From contig NZ_BAAAEU010000025.1 in the NCBI RefSeq assembly GCF_039523175.1, positions 186,001 through 250,000 on the forward strand: 64,000 nt of DNA, read 5' to 3'. Of the stretch, positions 26,433-35,942 are shown in pieces (the first letter of the stretch is position 1; each line of letters opens with the position of its first letter). The notes beneath the pieces are model-generated. The model was not told the origin of the DNA and made no database searches. It worked only from the letters and a program-made list of their open reading frames with translations. This DNA comes from Dokdonella_A soli (lineage in GTDB: Bacteria; Pseudomonadota; Gammaproteobacteria; Xanthomonadales; Rhodanobacteraceae). Both the position numbers and the translations under genes were made by a program.

Positions 26433-27284
26433 CTAAATCAGGGCCGCCGGTGGACCCGCCTGCGCAAGCGTCACGCGATCCCGGCCTTCGATATCCGGCA
26501 CGCTCTGCACTGCGATGAAGTTTGCGGCGGTGAGCAGCTCGCGGACACGCCCAGCCTGGTCGCGGCCGTGTTCGAACAGCAGCCAGCCCTGCGGTTCCAG
26601 GTGCGCGTGCGCGCACGCGCAGATTTGCCGTATCGCATCCAGACCATCGGTGCCGGAAGCGAGCGCCGACATGGGCTCGTAGCGCAAGTCCCCTTCACCG
26701 AGGTGCGGGTCGGCTTTCTCGATGTACGGCGGATTCGAGACGATCAGATAGAAACGCGCGCTGCCGAGCGCAGCGCACCAGTCGCCCAGAGCGAATTCGA
26801 CATTCCCGATGCCCAGACGCTCGGCATTCGCGCGCGCGATCGCAAGCGCGGCCTCGCTCACGTCGGTCGCCAACACGCGTGCGCGTGGCCGCTCGTGGGC
26901 GAGCGCCAGCGCGAGCGCCCCGGATCCGGTGCCGAGATCGGCGATCGCCACTGCCGCGTCCGCCGGGATCTTCGCCAGCGCGAGATCGACCAGCAATTCG
27001 GTTTCGGGCCGCGGGATCAACACGGCCGGCGTGACCGCGAGATCCAGCGACCAGAACTCGCGCCGCCCGGTCAGATAGGCAACCGGTTCGCCGTGCCGAC
27101 GCGCCTCGACGAGGCCCTCGAACACCGCACGCTGCACGAGGTCGGGCTCGAATTCCGGCCACGCGAACAGCCATGCGCGCGAACGGCCGAGCGCGTGTGC
27201 GAGCAGCAGCTCCGCTTCGAAGCGCGCTTCGTCGCCGCCGATCCGTGCCGCGGCAGCGACGAGCAATCCGCGCACATTGGTCAC
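26433..27284 (-). CDS. prmC: Peptide chain release factor N5-glutamine methyltransferase
   Basis: This 283-residue class I SAM methyltransferase modifies the glutamine of the GGQ motif in RF1/RF2. Landmarks are the PrmC N-terminal helical domain (LLLAHALGRSR), IPRPETELLVD, the SAM loop IADLGTGSGALALALA and the catalytic NPPY in VSNPPYIEKAD. I start it at the GTG at 27284, whose last bases overlap the stop of the upstream membrane-protein gene (GTGA); longer frames run inside that gene. prfA, its usual neighbour, is absent. Confidence 0.95.
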   Translation of the reverse strand: MTNVRGLLVAAAARIGGDEARFEAELLLAHALGRSRAWLFAWPEFEPDLVQRAVFEGLVEARRHGEPVAYLTGRREFWSLDLAVTPAVLIPRPETELLVDLALAKIPADAAVAIADLGTGSGALALALAHERPRARVLATDVSEAALAIARANAERLGIGNVEFALGDWCAALGSARFYLIVSNPPYIEKADPHLGEGDLRYEPMSALASGTDGLDAIRQICACAHAHLEPQGWLLFEHGRDQAGRVRELLTAANFIAVQSVPDIEGRDRVTLAQAGPPAALI

Positions 27285-30200
27285 GACTGTGCAGGCGCCT
27301 GCGGAGGTGGAGGCGGCACGTCGACGACGGGTCGGGGAGCGCTGCGCCAGTAGCCTCCGCGCGTCCACGCCGCGAACGCGCCACGCAACCAGCCGACCAG
27401 CGCGCTGGCCAGCCACAGCGCCCAGACCAGCATCGCGATCTTGTAGACCCATAACGGCACGCTGACTGCCCGAGCGACGGGCAACACATCGGCGCTGCGG
27501 TCGGCGAACCAACGCAAAGCCAGCGCACTGGAACCGTTGCCCGTCACGTGCATGTCGGGACTGCCGAGCAGGCCCTGCTGGATCGAAGCGAAAAGGCACA
27601 GCAGCGCGACGAGAGTGAGCGTCGCAAGGCCCACTTGCACGAGATTGAATACGCGCGCCGATTGCAGCGTGGCGCGTGCACGCCAGTCGAAAGCAAACAG
27701 CCACGCGACGACGATCAGCAGGGCCAGCCACGAGAATGTCGAGAAGCCCAGTCCAAGCAGCATCCATTGCCAGGTTTTCAGCGATGTGCGCCGAGTGCGC
27801 GCCAACGCGAACGCGATCAGCAGCATGACCGCGAGCTCGCTCCAGTACAGCACCGCCGGACCCGCCGCCGGTCCACCGGTTGCGAGCAGCCAGCGGTCCT
27901 GCGGCAACTCGATGCCCAGATCGATGTTCGCTGCCGGCGCGCCGAGCGCGATCACCGGGGTAAGCGCGACGAGACCTTGCGGCACGTTGTTGCGGAAGCG
28001 CAGCTCGAATGTCTGCGTGCCCGGCACGATCGGCAGGCTCAGCTTGCCGCCTTGCAGGCGCAGGTTCAGCGCCTCGCCGTTGCGGCCGACGCCCAGCACT
28101 TCGGCGTCGGCCGGCAACGCGACCACCTGCTCGCCGCCCTGGCTCGCACGGATCGTCAGCAAGAGCGTCGAATCCGCGGCGCGCTGGCCCGGCGCATACG
28201 TCAGGCGCGCGGCATCGATCGCGCGTGTCGCGCCCTTTGCAGGTTCCGGTTGCGTCACCTTCAGCGTCAGGCTTTCTCCGGGCAGCGGGTGGAATTCGAA
28301 GTTGCGGTAGTCGTGCGTGTCTTCGCCGGATCCGATCGCGACGCCCGGTACACCGGAGAATTCGACATGCCAGGTCGGGCTGACCAGAACGTGCCAGACC
28401 TCGGTCCGATCCGTCAGCGGCGGGGCCGTGAGGGTCAGCGCTTCACCCTTGGCCAGCGTCGAATCCCACCGGACCTCCTTTTCACCGTCGGCGATCGCGG
28501 CCGTCACGCGGGCATCTTCGACCTTGAAACCCGCACTCGTCACATGCTCTCCGGCAAGTACGGGCACGGTGATCGCGAAGCCGCCCTCCTTCGGTGCAAG
28601 TCGCGTCGCGGTGGTTGTCGCCGTCCAGTCGAGGCCGAGGCTCAGCCGGCGCCCGATACTCACGAAGGGCGCGAACTGCTGTGCGCCTGTCGTCGCGGAC
28701 GCGTTGCCGTTCTCCCGGATGCGCACCAGGGTCAAGCTCTCGGTCAGCAGGCGATCGTCACCGATTCCGCTCGCTTCCCAGCCGTCGCCGCTGAACTGCG
28801 CACGCATCGGCTTCAGCGGAAATGCCAGCGCGACCTTGTCCGCTGCGACGACGAAAACCAGCTCGACGCGATGCACGCCACGCGGCAGCGCAAGCCAGAG
28901 CTTGCCGTCACTGCGCGCGGCGCCATCCTGCGCCACGCCGTCGAGCGTCAGGCTGCGCAAGGCGAGGTTCTTCTCGTCGAAAGGCAGCGGCAGCGCGATG
29001 CGCTCGGCCGAATGTGCCTCCAGCGCGACGCGGACTTCACCCGCACGCGCGTCAACTTCGGCCTTCGCGATCGAGCCGCAGATCGGCGCGCATTTCGGCG
29101 CCGCAGTCAGGTGTGTGCGCAATTGGTTGAGCAGATTGTCCGGCGGGAAGGTCTGCGCCTGCGCCGGCGCGGCCACACCGATTGCGGCAAGCCCGATCGC
29201 AGCACCAAGGGCAGCCGCGGCCGCCGGCGTTGCACGATCGCGCGTCGTGAGCGATGGCTGCAGCAGCCGTACGATCAGCCACGCCAGCAGCGCGACCAGA
29301 ACGATGCGCAACAGGCGCACCAGCCAGGGTGGTGCGATGAGCAGGCGCACGTCCTGCGCCGGCAGCACCGGTCCGCTCCAGCTGAGCTCGTAACGGCGGC
29401 CCAGATTCCAACCCGGCTCGCCCGCTCCGGTCTGCACGACCGTCGACTCGCTGTAGTGACCGATGACGTCGCTGCGACGAATGTTCGGGCCCGACACCGT
29501 GATCACCTCGAGCTTCTGGTTGCCCGTGCTGCTCGGGTACGTCTCCGCGCGGTCGCGCGTTTCGACCTGTGGAGCATTGGACTCTTCCCGCGCAGGCGCA
29601 GGAGGCGGTGCCGGCTTCGACATCGGCGCAACCTCGACCGGCTCCGGGGCCGGCGCCGCAGGAGCCCGGATGGCCTTGCGTGCGGCGCCCACGTTCTCCT
29701 GGGCCGCTTCAAAGACGTAACCGCCCTGGTCTTCGAGTTGCGGATGCAACGCGTAGCGCAGCTGGTCGGCGACGAACGGCAATGCCGCGAGCACAAGCAG
29801 GAGCAGAGCCGCGCGTTGCAGCCACTGCGCCGCAAGCACGAGGCGGCCGTTCGGCAACGCGCGTGCGATCAACGTCAAGGCGATGGCAGCGAGCAGGCTC
29901 CACAGCGGCGCACCGCCTTCCTGGTAACCGAGCACGAGGTAACCCGCGGCGATCACTGCACCGAGCCAGCCTGCCCAGCGCCAGGCGAGCAGCACCAGCA
30001 TTGCCGCGATGAACACATCGAGCAGCGTCCATTGAGAAATCCAGCTGCCAACCGCGCGATCCGCACCCGGTGCAGCGAGCAACTTGTAGCCGTTCGGCAA
30101 ATGGAGCGTCGTGGTCACACGATCGAACGTGTCCAGCCAACCGGCGATCGGCAGCCGTGCGCTTGCCGATGCGATGCGCAGGCCTGCGTCAAGGTCGACC

Positions 30201-31462
30201 GCGGGGGTGCGCCACTCGACACCGCTGAGTTCCGGCTTCGCACCGCGAGTGACCAGCAGCGCTTCGTTGTTGCGACGGCCATCGCGGCCGATCGCGTCGG
30301 CACGCTCGAGTGCGAACGGCGCCGACACATCGAAGCGCCAGCCCTGCAGCATTGCGCCGCGCACGCGATCGTGGGCAAACCAGCCGGCACCATCGAAGTC
30401 GAGCCGCATCTCGCGGTCGAGGGTCAGCCGGTTGCGATCATCGGCGGCGAGACCGCGCGAGCGCTCGTCGATCTTCAGCACGGCCGCGTCGGCCAGCGCG
30501 AATGCCGGCAGGTCGTACCACTCGGACGGCACCTGCGCCTGGCGCGGATCGACCTGCACCGCGCCCGTTGCCGAAGTGACGCGCAAGCGTGGTGCGGCGG
30601 CATAGCTCCATATTTCCTGTTTCGGCCACGGCGATGCCGGCAGGTGGGTGGTGATCCCCATCAGCGGTGCAGTCGCGCGCGCTTCCAGCGTCAGCGTGAC
30701 GTTGCCGGGCTGCACGCGCACGCGCAAGCGGCCGTCCGCATCAAGCCGCGCCGGCCAATCTCCGTTCAGCGCCAGCGGCGCAAACCCCTCCGGCAATGCC
30801 GGCCCGATGATCTCCTCGCGCGCCTGGCCCGACGCGTACATCTCGACTACCGTCGTCAGCGTGGCCGGCACACCATCGCCGAGGCGGCGATAGACCCGCA
30901 ATTCGAGGCTGTCGGCTTCAGGCGTGCCTACACTGGCCCGACCCAGACTGAGTTCGTCACCATCGCGCTGCACCGGCGCGACAGGCTTTCCGTCGACGCT
31001 GAGCGCAACCAGACCGACGGCCTGCGGTACGCGCAGGGATTGCGGACGATCGCGCCACGGAATGCGCGCGCGGATCTCGTGGCTGCCGGCGGCAAGGCGC
31101 AACACGGGCCCGCCACGATCGAGAACGGCGGCGGGTTGGCCGTCGACACTGACCTGCTGCGGCCAATGCTCGGCATCGCCCGGCAGGGCAATCCACGAAT
31201 CCGCATCGACGCGCCAGTGTTGGCTGAAACTCGCTCCAGTAGCGTCGGCACTGAGTGCAAGCATGCCTGGCCATGCGCAAAGGAAGTCGCCAACCGCGTT
31301 GCCGGGCTTGCCGGCAATCAACGGGCAGGCGCGGAATTCCTGGCCCTGCATTACCCAGCTGCGCCAGGGTTCGAGCGCCGCAGGAACGGGCGATTCGGCG
31401 TGCGCGATGACAGCCACGAACAGGCACGACGTCCAGCACAGGCGGCGCAGAAATTGACGCAT
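27281..31462 (-). CDS. Giant membrane protein of unknown function (1393 residues)
   Basis: It has a signal peptide (ending AHAES), a large periplasmic beta-rich region (about 25-475), a membrane cluster (about 475-590), a proline-rich linker (about 600-640), a helix at about 710-732, a second hydrophobic stretch ending APAQAQ like an internal signal, another periplasmic domain (about 775-1225) and C-terminal membrane helices (about 1230-1370). The linker contains VITVSGPNIRRSD, which looks like the plug start of TonB-dependent receptors. GAGGAG precedes the start. It is coupled downstream to prmC and lies 62 bp after the PycTM-like gene. I do not recognise the family. Confidence 0.7.
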   Translation of the reverse strand: MRQFLRRLCWTSCLFVAVIAHAESPVPAALEPWRSWVMQGQEFRACPLIAGKPGNAVGDFLCAWPGMLALSADATGASFSQHWRVDADSWIALPGDAEHWPQQVSVDGQPAAVLDRGGPVLRLAAGSHEIRARIPWRDRPQSLRVPQAVGLVALSVDGKPVAPVQRDGDELSLGRASVGTPEADSLELRVYRRLGDGVPATLTTVVEMYASGQAREEIIGPALPEGFAPLALNGDWPARLDADGRLRVRVQPGNVTLTLEARATAPLMGITTHLPASPWPKQEIWSYAAAPRLRVTSATGAVQVDPRQAQVPSEWYDLPAFALADAAVLKIDERSRGLAADDRNRLTLDREMRLDFDGAGWFAHDRVRGAMLQGWRFDVSAPFALERADAIGRDGRRNNEALLVTRGAKPELSGVEWRTPAVDLDAGLRIASASARLPIAGWLDTFDRVTTTLHLPNGYKLLAAPGADRAVGSWISQWTLLDVFIAAMLVLLAWRWAGWLGAVIAAGYLVLGYQEGGAPLWSLLAAIALTLIARALPNGRLVLAAQWLQRAALLLLVLAALPFVADQLRYALHPQLEDQGGYVFEAAQENVGAARKAIRAPAAPAPEPVEVAPMSKPAPPPAPAREESNAPQVETRDRAETYPSSTGNQKLEVITVSGPNIRRSDVIGHYSESTVVQTGAGEPGWNLGRRYELSWSGPVLPAQDVRLLIAPPWLVRLLRIVLVALLAWLIVRLLQPSLTTRDRATPAAAAALGAAIGLAAIGVAAPAQAQTFPPDNLLNQLRTHLTAAPKCAPICGSIAKAEVDARAGEVRVALEAHSAERIALPLPFDEKNLALRSLTLDGVAQDGAARSDGKLWLALPRGVHRVELVFVVAADKVALAFPLKPMRAQFSGDGWEASGIGDDRLLTESLTLVRIRENGNASATTGAQQFAPFVSIGRRLSLGLDWTATTTATRLAPKEGGFAITVPVLAGEHVTSAGFKVEDARVTAAIADGEKEVRWDSTLAKGEALTLTAPPLTDRTEVWHVLVSPTWHVEFSGVPGVAIGSGEDTHDYRNFEFHPLPGESLTLKVTQPEPAKGATRAIDAARLTYAPGQRAADSTLLLTIRASQGGEQVVALPADAEVLGVGRNGEALNLRLQGGKLSLPIVPGTQTFELRFRNNVPQGLVALTPVIALGAPAANIDLGIELPQDRWLLATGGPAAGPAVLYWSELAVMLLIAFALARTRRTSLKTWQWMLLGLGFSTFSWLALLIVVAWLFAFDWRARATLQSARVFNLVQVGLATLTLVALLCLFASIQQGLLGSPDMHVTGNGSSALALRWFADRSADVLPVARAVSVPLWVYKIAMLVWALWLASALVGWLRGAFAAWTRGGYWRSAPRPVVDVPPPPPQAPAQS

Positions 31463-31524
31463 GGTGTCTCCTCGTTGGCGGTGGCGACGTGCAACGTGCG
31501 GGCAGTCGCTGCGGGGTTGCCCGG

Positions 31525-32073
31525 TCAGCGCGCCAACATTCTCCAGCCCTGTTCGAGACTGGCAAGCACGAAGCCCATCAGGAAGAACAGGTAGCTGTAG
31601 CGCAGGTACCGGTATTTGCGACGCGCGAGATACCAGCCGATCGAGTAGAGGTCGTTCGCCATCGTCCGGTAGACCGAACCGTCCGGCTTCATCGCGCGTG
31701 CGATTTCCTCGAGAAAGCGCTCGCGCGACATTTCCGCGAAGTGACCGAAGAACAGCAGGTTGAAGTCATGCGGCAGCACTTCGCCGTCGAGCTTCAATGG
31801 ACGATGCTTCGGCAGTACGGCGAGGATCGCCAACAGCAAGGCGATCAACGTGAAGGTCGCAAGCGTGATGACCGATACACGCAATTCGGGATCGGCTAGG
31901 CGACCCAGCGACAAGGTCAGCACGATCGAGGAGACCGTGATGATGATGTTCGCCTTGGTGTCCGCCATGCTCGACAGCGCGACGTGGTGTTGCTGCGCCG
32001 TGCGCAGCATCGCATCGCCGGTGTTGCGCTCGGGAACACGCGCGAAGGATTCCGCTGCCGAGTGTTCGTCCAT
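31525..32073 (-). CDS. PycTM/DUF5706-like membrane protein
   Basis: This 182-residue protein starts at the ATG at 32073. It has a soluble N-terminus with RTAQQHHVALSSMADTKANIIITVSS, two adjacent membrane helices (about 40-85), a cytoplasmic segment with NLLFFGHFAEMSRERFLEEIARAM and YRTMANDLYSIGWYLARRKYRYLRYSY, and a third helix (about 160-178). This layout and the HI-LSS-ADTKANI, NLLFFG and LA-RKYRYLR signatures match DUF5706, described as the transmembrane effector domain of Pycsar anti-phage systems. No pyrimidine cyclase is nearby. The downstream partner is the giant membrane protein, so a housekeeping role is equally possible. Confidence 0.68.
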   Translation of the reverse strand: MDEHSAAESFARVPERNTGDAMLRTAQQHHVALSSMADTKANIIITVSSIVLTLSLGRLADPELRVSVITLATFTLIALLLAILAVLPKHRPLKLDGEVLPHDFNLLFFGHFAEMSRERFLEEIARAMKPDGSVYRTMANDLYSIGWYLARRKYRYLRYSYLFFLMGFVLASLEQGWRMLAR

Positions 32074-32215
32074 TGCCTGCCCCGCCCATCTGCCGTTGCG
32101 GGGCATCTTAGCAAGCACGCTGCCGCCGCCGTGCGCCGGCGACAGGCAAGCATGCACACCTCACCCGAGGATGTGGATGGGCGCTCCGTCCCGATGGGAC
32201 GCGGGGCTGCGCCGA

Positions 32216-34930
32216 TCAGTTCGCGCGGGCCCCAACGCCCTCCGCACGCGTCTCGAGCCAGGACGACAGCGCCTTGGCACCGGCGTGTCCACGCAATGCG
32301 TCGCACTGACGGATGCCTTCCAGCGTCTGCCCGAGGCCACGGTCCCCGCCGATCAGTTGCCCGATGTGCGGCGCAAAGAACGCCGACAGTTCGTCGGCTT
32401 CCTGCGTGCTGCAACGCGCCCCCGCCACGCTGCGCGGCAGATACGATTGGGCGAATGCGGGCAGGCGCGCGCGGTAGGCGTCGAAGTGGGCCTTCAGCCA
32501 CGACCACATCGCCCCACGGTTCTCCGGCTCCTCCATCTGCGCCTCGTACAGGCGCGACATCTCGCCGATCTGCACTTCGGAGCTCAGGCCGAAATCGCGC
32601 GCGCGTGCCGCCTGCGACGGATCGCGCGTCGCGCCAAGCGCGGCGAGCAGCGCATAGCGTTGTGCGGTATCGCGGTTGCGCGCGAATTCGTTCCGGGTCG
32701 CATCGAACGCCGCCGCGCCGCCGTCCTGCACCGCGACCTTGAGCGCGGTCTCCAGCAGGTCCGGATCGGCCTTCGCGAGGTCGGCCTTGCCGCCATCGAG
32801 ACCCAGCGCGGCACGGCCTTGGCTTCCAAGCTCGGCGCGCACCGAAGGATCGCGCACGGTCATCGCCAGGAATTCGGCCAGCCGCCGGCGCAGCGCGATC
32901 ACGGTACCCGCGTCGCCATCCCGGCGGCGATAGCCGAGCTTCTGCATGGGCGTCGCGTAGAGCTGCGTCGCGTACGCGTCCAGCGTGGTTCGTGTGTGTG
33001 CGTCCGCGAGATGATCGCGGATCCACTCGAATGGGCCGAGCAAGGCGGTCGCGACCTGAGGCATCTCGGAGTCCGCCAACGCCGGCATTGCATCCAGTAC
33101 GGCAGCGGGGTCGAGCGTTCCACGCCGGAACGCGCCGGACAGCGCATCGGCATAGACGATCTGCTCCGCCGCGCCGAGCTTCGGCGCGGCGACACCCAGC
33201 CTCGCGAGATCCGCCGGTGTGGATTCGAAACGGTAGTAGCCGCGCGCATCCGCATTCGGCAGGTACCAGTCCGGACAGAGGCCAGCGATTTCAAAGCGCT
33301 GCTCGGGCCCATCGAGCAGGAAACACTGCACCTCCGATTTCCCGCCACGACCGAAACGCGTGCAGACGGGAATTCCCCAGCGCGGCAGGTCCTTCGCGAG
33401 CACACCGTAGGGCAGATAGCGCGACTGCTCCAGCGCGAGCGACGCTTTGCCGTTTTCGCAGGTCAGCTCGCTGTGCACCAGCGGCACGCCTGGCTGGTCT
33501 AGGAAGCTGCGCATCGCGGTCGCGAAGGTATCGCCCTTGCCGCTCGCTTCGGCGAGCGTCGCGATCAGATCGTCCGAACTGCCGCTGCCGAACGCATGTC
33601 GCGCGAGATAGGCGCGCATGCCCTTGCGGAACGTGTCCTCGCCGATCCAGCGTTCGAACATCGCGAGTACGCTCGCGCCCTTCTGATAGGTGATGCCGTC
33701 GAACGCGGTCTCGATGTCGCCGCGGCCGAGGATCGGCTGGCGGATCTTGCGCGTGCTCAGCAAGCTGTCGCTCTTCATCGCGCCGAGGCGGGCTTCGAGC
33801 GCTTCGAGATCGGCGTGGTACTCGGGCTTCAGCGCAATGGTCGCCTTCGCCTGCGCCCAGGTCGCGTAAGCCTCGTTAAGCCAGATGTCGTCCCACCACG
33901 GCACGGTGACGAGGTCGCCGTACCACTGGTGCGCGATCTCGTGGGCCTCGATATTGAACACGCTTCGGTAGCGATCGGCCGGCGAATGCTCGTCGATCAG
34001 AAGATACGCATCGCGGTAGATGATCAGCCCGGCGTTCTCCATCGCGCCGGCTGCGAAATCGGGCGCGCCGAGCAGATCGAGCTTGTCGAACGGATACGGC
34101 TGCGCGGTGTAGTCCTCGTAGAACTTCACGATCTGCGGCGCGACGCGCAGCGCCCAGTCGAGCTTCTTCGCGCTGCCGCGCGGGCCGATGCCACGCAGCG
34201 GAATGGCAGTCTTGCGCACCGCATTCGGGGCGATCGGCGGCGCCTCGACCACATCCCATGGCCCGACCGCAAACGCGACGAGGTAGGTCGGCAACGGCCT
34301 GGTGGTCGCGAAGGTCAGCGTCTTCCACTGCGCATCCTTCGAAACTTCTTCGCGCAGCTGACACGTGTTGGCGACCGCGACGTCCTTTTTGGGAACCGTC
34401 AGCACGATGTCGAACGGCGTCTTGAAGCGCGGCTCGTCGAAGCCCGGAAACGCGAACCGCGCGCTGACCGGTTCCATCTGCGTGACCGCGTAGCTGTCGT
34501 CACCGACCTTGACCTTGTAGACGCCTTCGAGCTGGCCGTTGAACGGCGCGTTGTAGTCGAACGCCAGCTCGATCTCCTGCGCGGGCAGCCTGTCGGCGAA
34601 GCGGACTTCGAGCACGCCGCTGTCATTGTGCGCGACCGCCTTGGCGTCAGTCGTCTTGCCGGCAGCGTCAGTGACGCGCGCCCGCTCGATCGCGATCTGC
34701 TGTGCATGCAGCCAGACGTGATCGGTCGCCTTGGCGAGCTTGACGCGGATACGCGTCTCGCCGCTGAAGCGATCCGCGCGCGGATCGACGGTGAAATGCA
34801 GTGAATAACGTTGCGGCGTCACGTCGGTCGGCAACTTGCCGGTCGGGACGGTGTCGGCAGCATTCGCGCATGCGGCCAGCGAGGTTGATGCAACGATCAG
34901 CAACAGCACCGCGCGGATCAAACGGGGCAT
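32216..34930 (-). CDS. M1 family aminopeptidase, predicted lipoprotein
   Basis: This is a zinc aminopeptidase of about 904 residues. The start at 34930 gives a lipoprotein signal with lipobox SLAAC. Landmarks are the substrate-binding GAMENAGLIIYRD, the zinc motif HEIAHQWYG followed by WLNEAYATW (third ligand glutamate), and a C-terminal ERAP1-like helical domain. It would remove N-terminal residues from peptides in the periplasm. It resembles ERAP/PepN-type enzymes of the M1 family that are exported in Lysobacterales. It appears monocistronic, with GGAAG upstream of the start. Confidence 0.92.
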   Translation of the reverse strand: MPRLIRAVLLLIVASTSLAACANAADTVPTGKLPTDVTPQRYSLHFTVDPRADRFSGETRIRVKLAKATDHVWLHAQQIAIERARVTDAAGKTTDAKAVAHNDSGVLEVRFADRLPAQEIELAFDYNAPFNGQLEGVYKVKVGDDSYAVTQMEPVSARFAFPGFDEPRFKTPFDIVLTVPKKDVAVANTCQLREEVSKDAQWKTLTFATTRPLPTYLVAFAVGPWDVVEAPPIAPNAVRKTAIPLRGIGPRGSAKKLDWALRVAPQIVKFYEDYTAQPYPFDKLDLLGAPDFAAGAMENAGLIIYRDAYLLIDEHSPADRYRSVFNIEAHEIAHQWYGDLVTVPWWDDIWLNEAYATWAQAKATIALKPEYHADLEALEARLGAMKSDSLLSTRKIRQPILGRGDIETAFDGITYQKGASVLAMFERWIGEDTFRKGMRAYLARHAFGSGSSDDLIATLAEASGKGDTFATAMRSFLDQPGVPLVHSELTCENGKASLALEQSRYLPYGVLAKDLPRWGIPVCTRFGRGGKSEVQCFLLDGPEQRFEIAGLCPDWYLPNADARGYYRFESTPADLARLGVAAPKLGAAEQIVYADALSGAFRRGTLDPAAVLDAMPALADSEMPQVATALLGPFEWIRDHLADAHTRTTLDAYATQLYATPMQKLGYRRRDGDAGTVIALRRRLAEFLAMTVRDPSVRAELGSQGRAALGLDGGKADLAKADPDLLETALKVAVQDGGAAAFDATRNEFARNRDTAQRYALLAALGATRDPSQAARARDFGLSSEVQIGEMSRLYEAQMEEPENRGAMWSWLKAHFDAYRARLPAFAQSYLPRSVAGARCSTQEADELSAFFAPHIGQLIGGDRGLGQTLEGIRQCDALRGHAGAKALSSWLETRAEGVGARAN

Positions 34931-35095
34931 GGACGAGACTTCCACAGGAGGAGCGCACACCTAATCACGCCACGCTCGTGTCCGCAATGTGCGACTGGTC
35001 ACGACGATGGATGGCCCCTCCCCCGGAATGTATCCGGAGGAGGAGGCTTCCCTGGGAACGAGCTCGCGGGCCTGCGCAGTTTTGCGAAGGCCTTC

Positions 35096-35833
35096 CTACT
35101 CGACGGTCAAATGGTACGTGTACGTCTTGTTGTCGCCGAACGTATTGGTTCCGAACACCACGATCGTGTGCTGGCCCCGATCGAGCGGCTTGAACATCAT
35201 GTAAAAGCCGTCGAGCAGCGTCTGCTGCGGCAAGCCGGTGATGCACGAATCATGCGCCTGCAGGCTCAGGTCGCTGGTGAGATCGAATACATCGTTGGAA
35301 ATGTAGCGGTAGGCGAGCACACCGCTGAGCGGCTGGCCATCGAGCGAGACTTCGAGTGCATTGACGCTGTTCATCACCGGATTGTCGTCCTTGACCAGAA
35401 AATCGTAGAGCGACTGACCCGGTGCGGGCTGCCAATGGGGAAGCGCAGGACACGGGTATTCGTCGGTGTCATGTCCGATGTCCAGAAAGATCGCCTTGTG
35501 GTGCGGAACGGTGCAAGTCCGGACCCCGCTGAACACAGACGGGCCGCCGATCGGTGGAATGAACCAGACCGGGCCCTGCTGGTCCAGCGCACAGAACTCG
35601 CCGGTCTGGTCGTAGAACGGGTTCTGCGCCAAGGGTATCGAACGCAACCACTGGGCTTCGCTCTGTGCCCAGTCCGTCATGCTCCGACCGAACGGGCGCG
35701 CATCCTTGGCGAACAGCACCGGGTTTGGGTTGTGACTGCCTTCGCGATGGTCGGGCGCGTCTGCTGCAGGCGACAGCTGCGCCACGGCCGCGCAGCAGGT
35801 GGCAACGAAGATCGCGTATGAGATCTGACGCAT
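35096..35833 (-). CDS. Secreted protein of unknown function
   Basis: This 245-residue protein has a signal peptide ending SPAADA. The mature chain includes WLRSIPLAQNPFYDQTG, CALDQQGPVWFIPP, RTCTVPHHKAIFLDIG and a C-terminal segment predicted to be beta-rich (GQHTIVVFGTNTFGDNKTYTYHL). Proteins with the same 'GPVWF ... CTVP-GKAI' pattern are widespread as uncharacterised secreted proteins. Four cysteines could form disulphides. It is divergent from the MocR gene, with about 110 bp between the starts. Confidence 0.65.
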   Translation of the reverse strand: MRQISYAIFVATCCAAVAQLSPAADAPDHREGSHNPNPVLFAKDARPFGRSMTDWAQSEAQWLRSIPLAQNPFYDQTGEFCALDQQGPVWFIPPIGGPSVFSGVRTCTVPHHKAIFLDIGHDTDEYPCPALPHWQPAPGQSLYDFLVKDDNPVMNSVNALEVSLDGQPLSGVLAYRYISNDVFDLTSDLSLQAHDSCITGLPQQTLLDGFYMMFKPLDRGQHTIVVFGTNTFGDNKTYTYHLTVE

Positions 35834-35942
35834 GTGAGTCTCCTCTGGGATGGGTTGTTGCGCGACCAGCTTGGCGAGCCGTGCGTCGCGTCGGGAGCTC
35901 CACTTCTGCGACGGTCACTGGTCCGGTTTCGTCATTGCCCGT

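Noticed and set aside
27548..31594. Plus-strand open frame of 1348 codons opposite the giant membrane protein
   Set aside because: Its length is striking, but the minus-strand frame has a ribosome-binding site, signal peptide, membrane helices and coupling to prmC. The plus frame is Arg/Gln/His-rich with no domains and comes from lack of stops in GC-rich DNA.
31525..32073. Complete Pycsar anti-phage system
   Set aside because: Only an effector-like membrane protein is present; no class III nucleotidyl cyclase is adjacent on either side, so a full system cannot be claimed.
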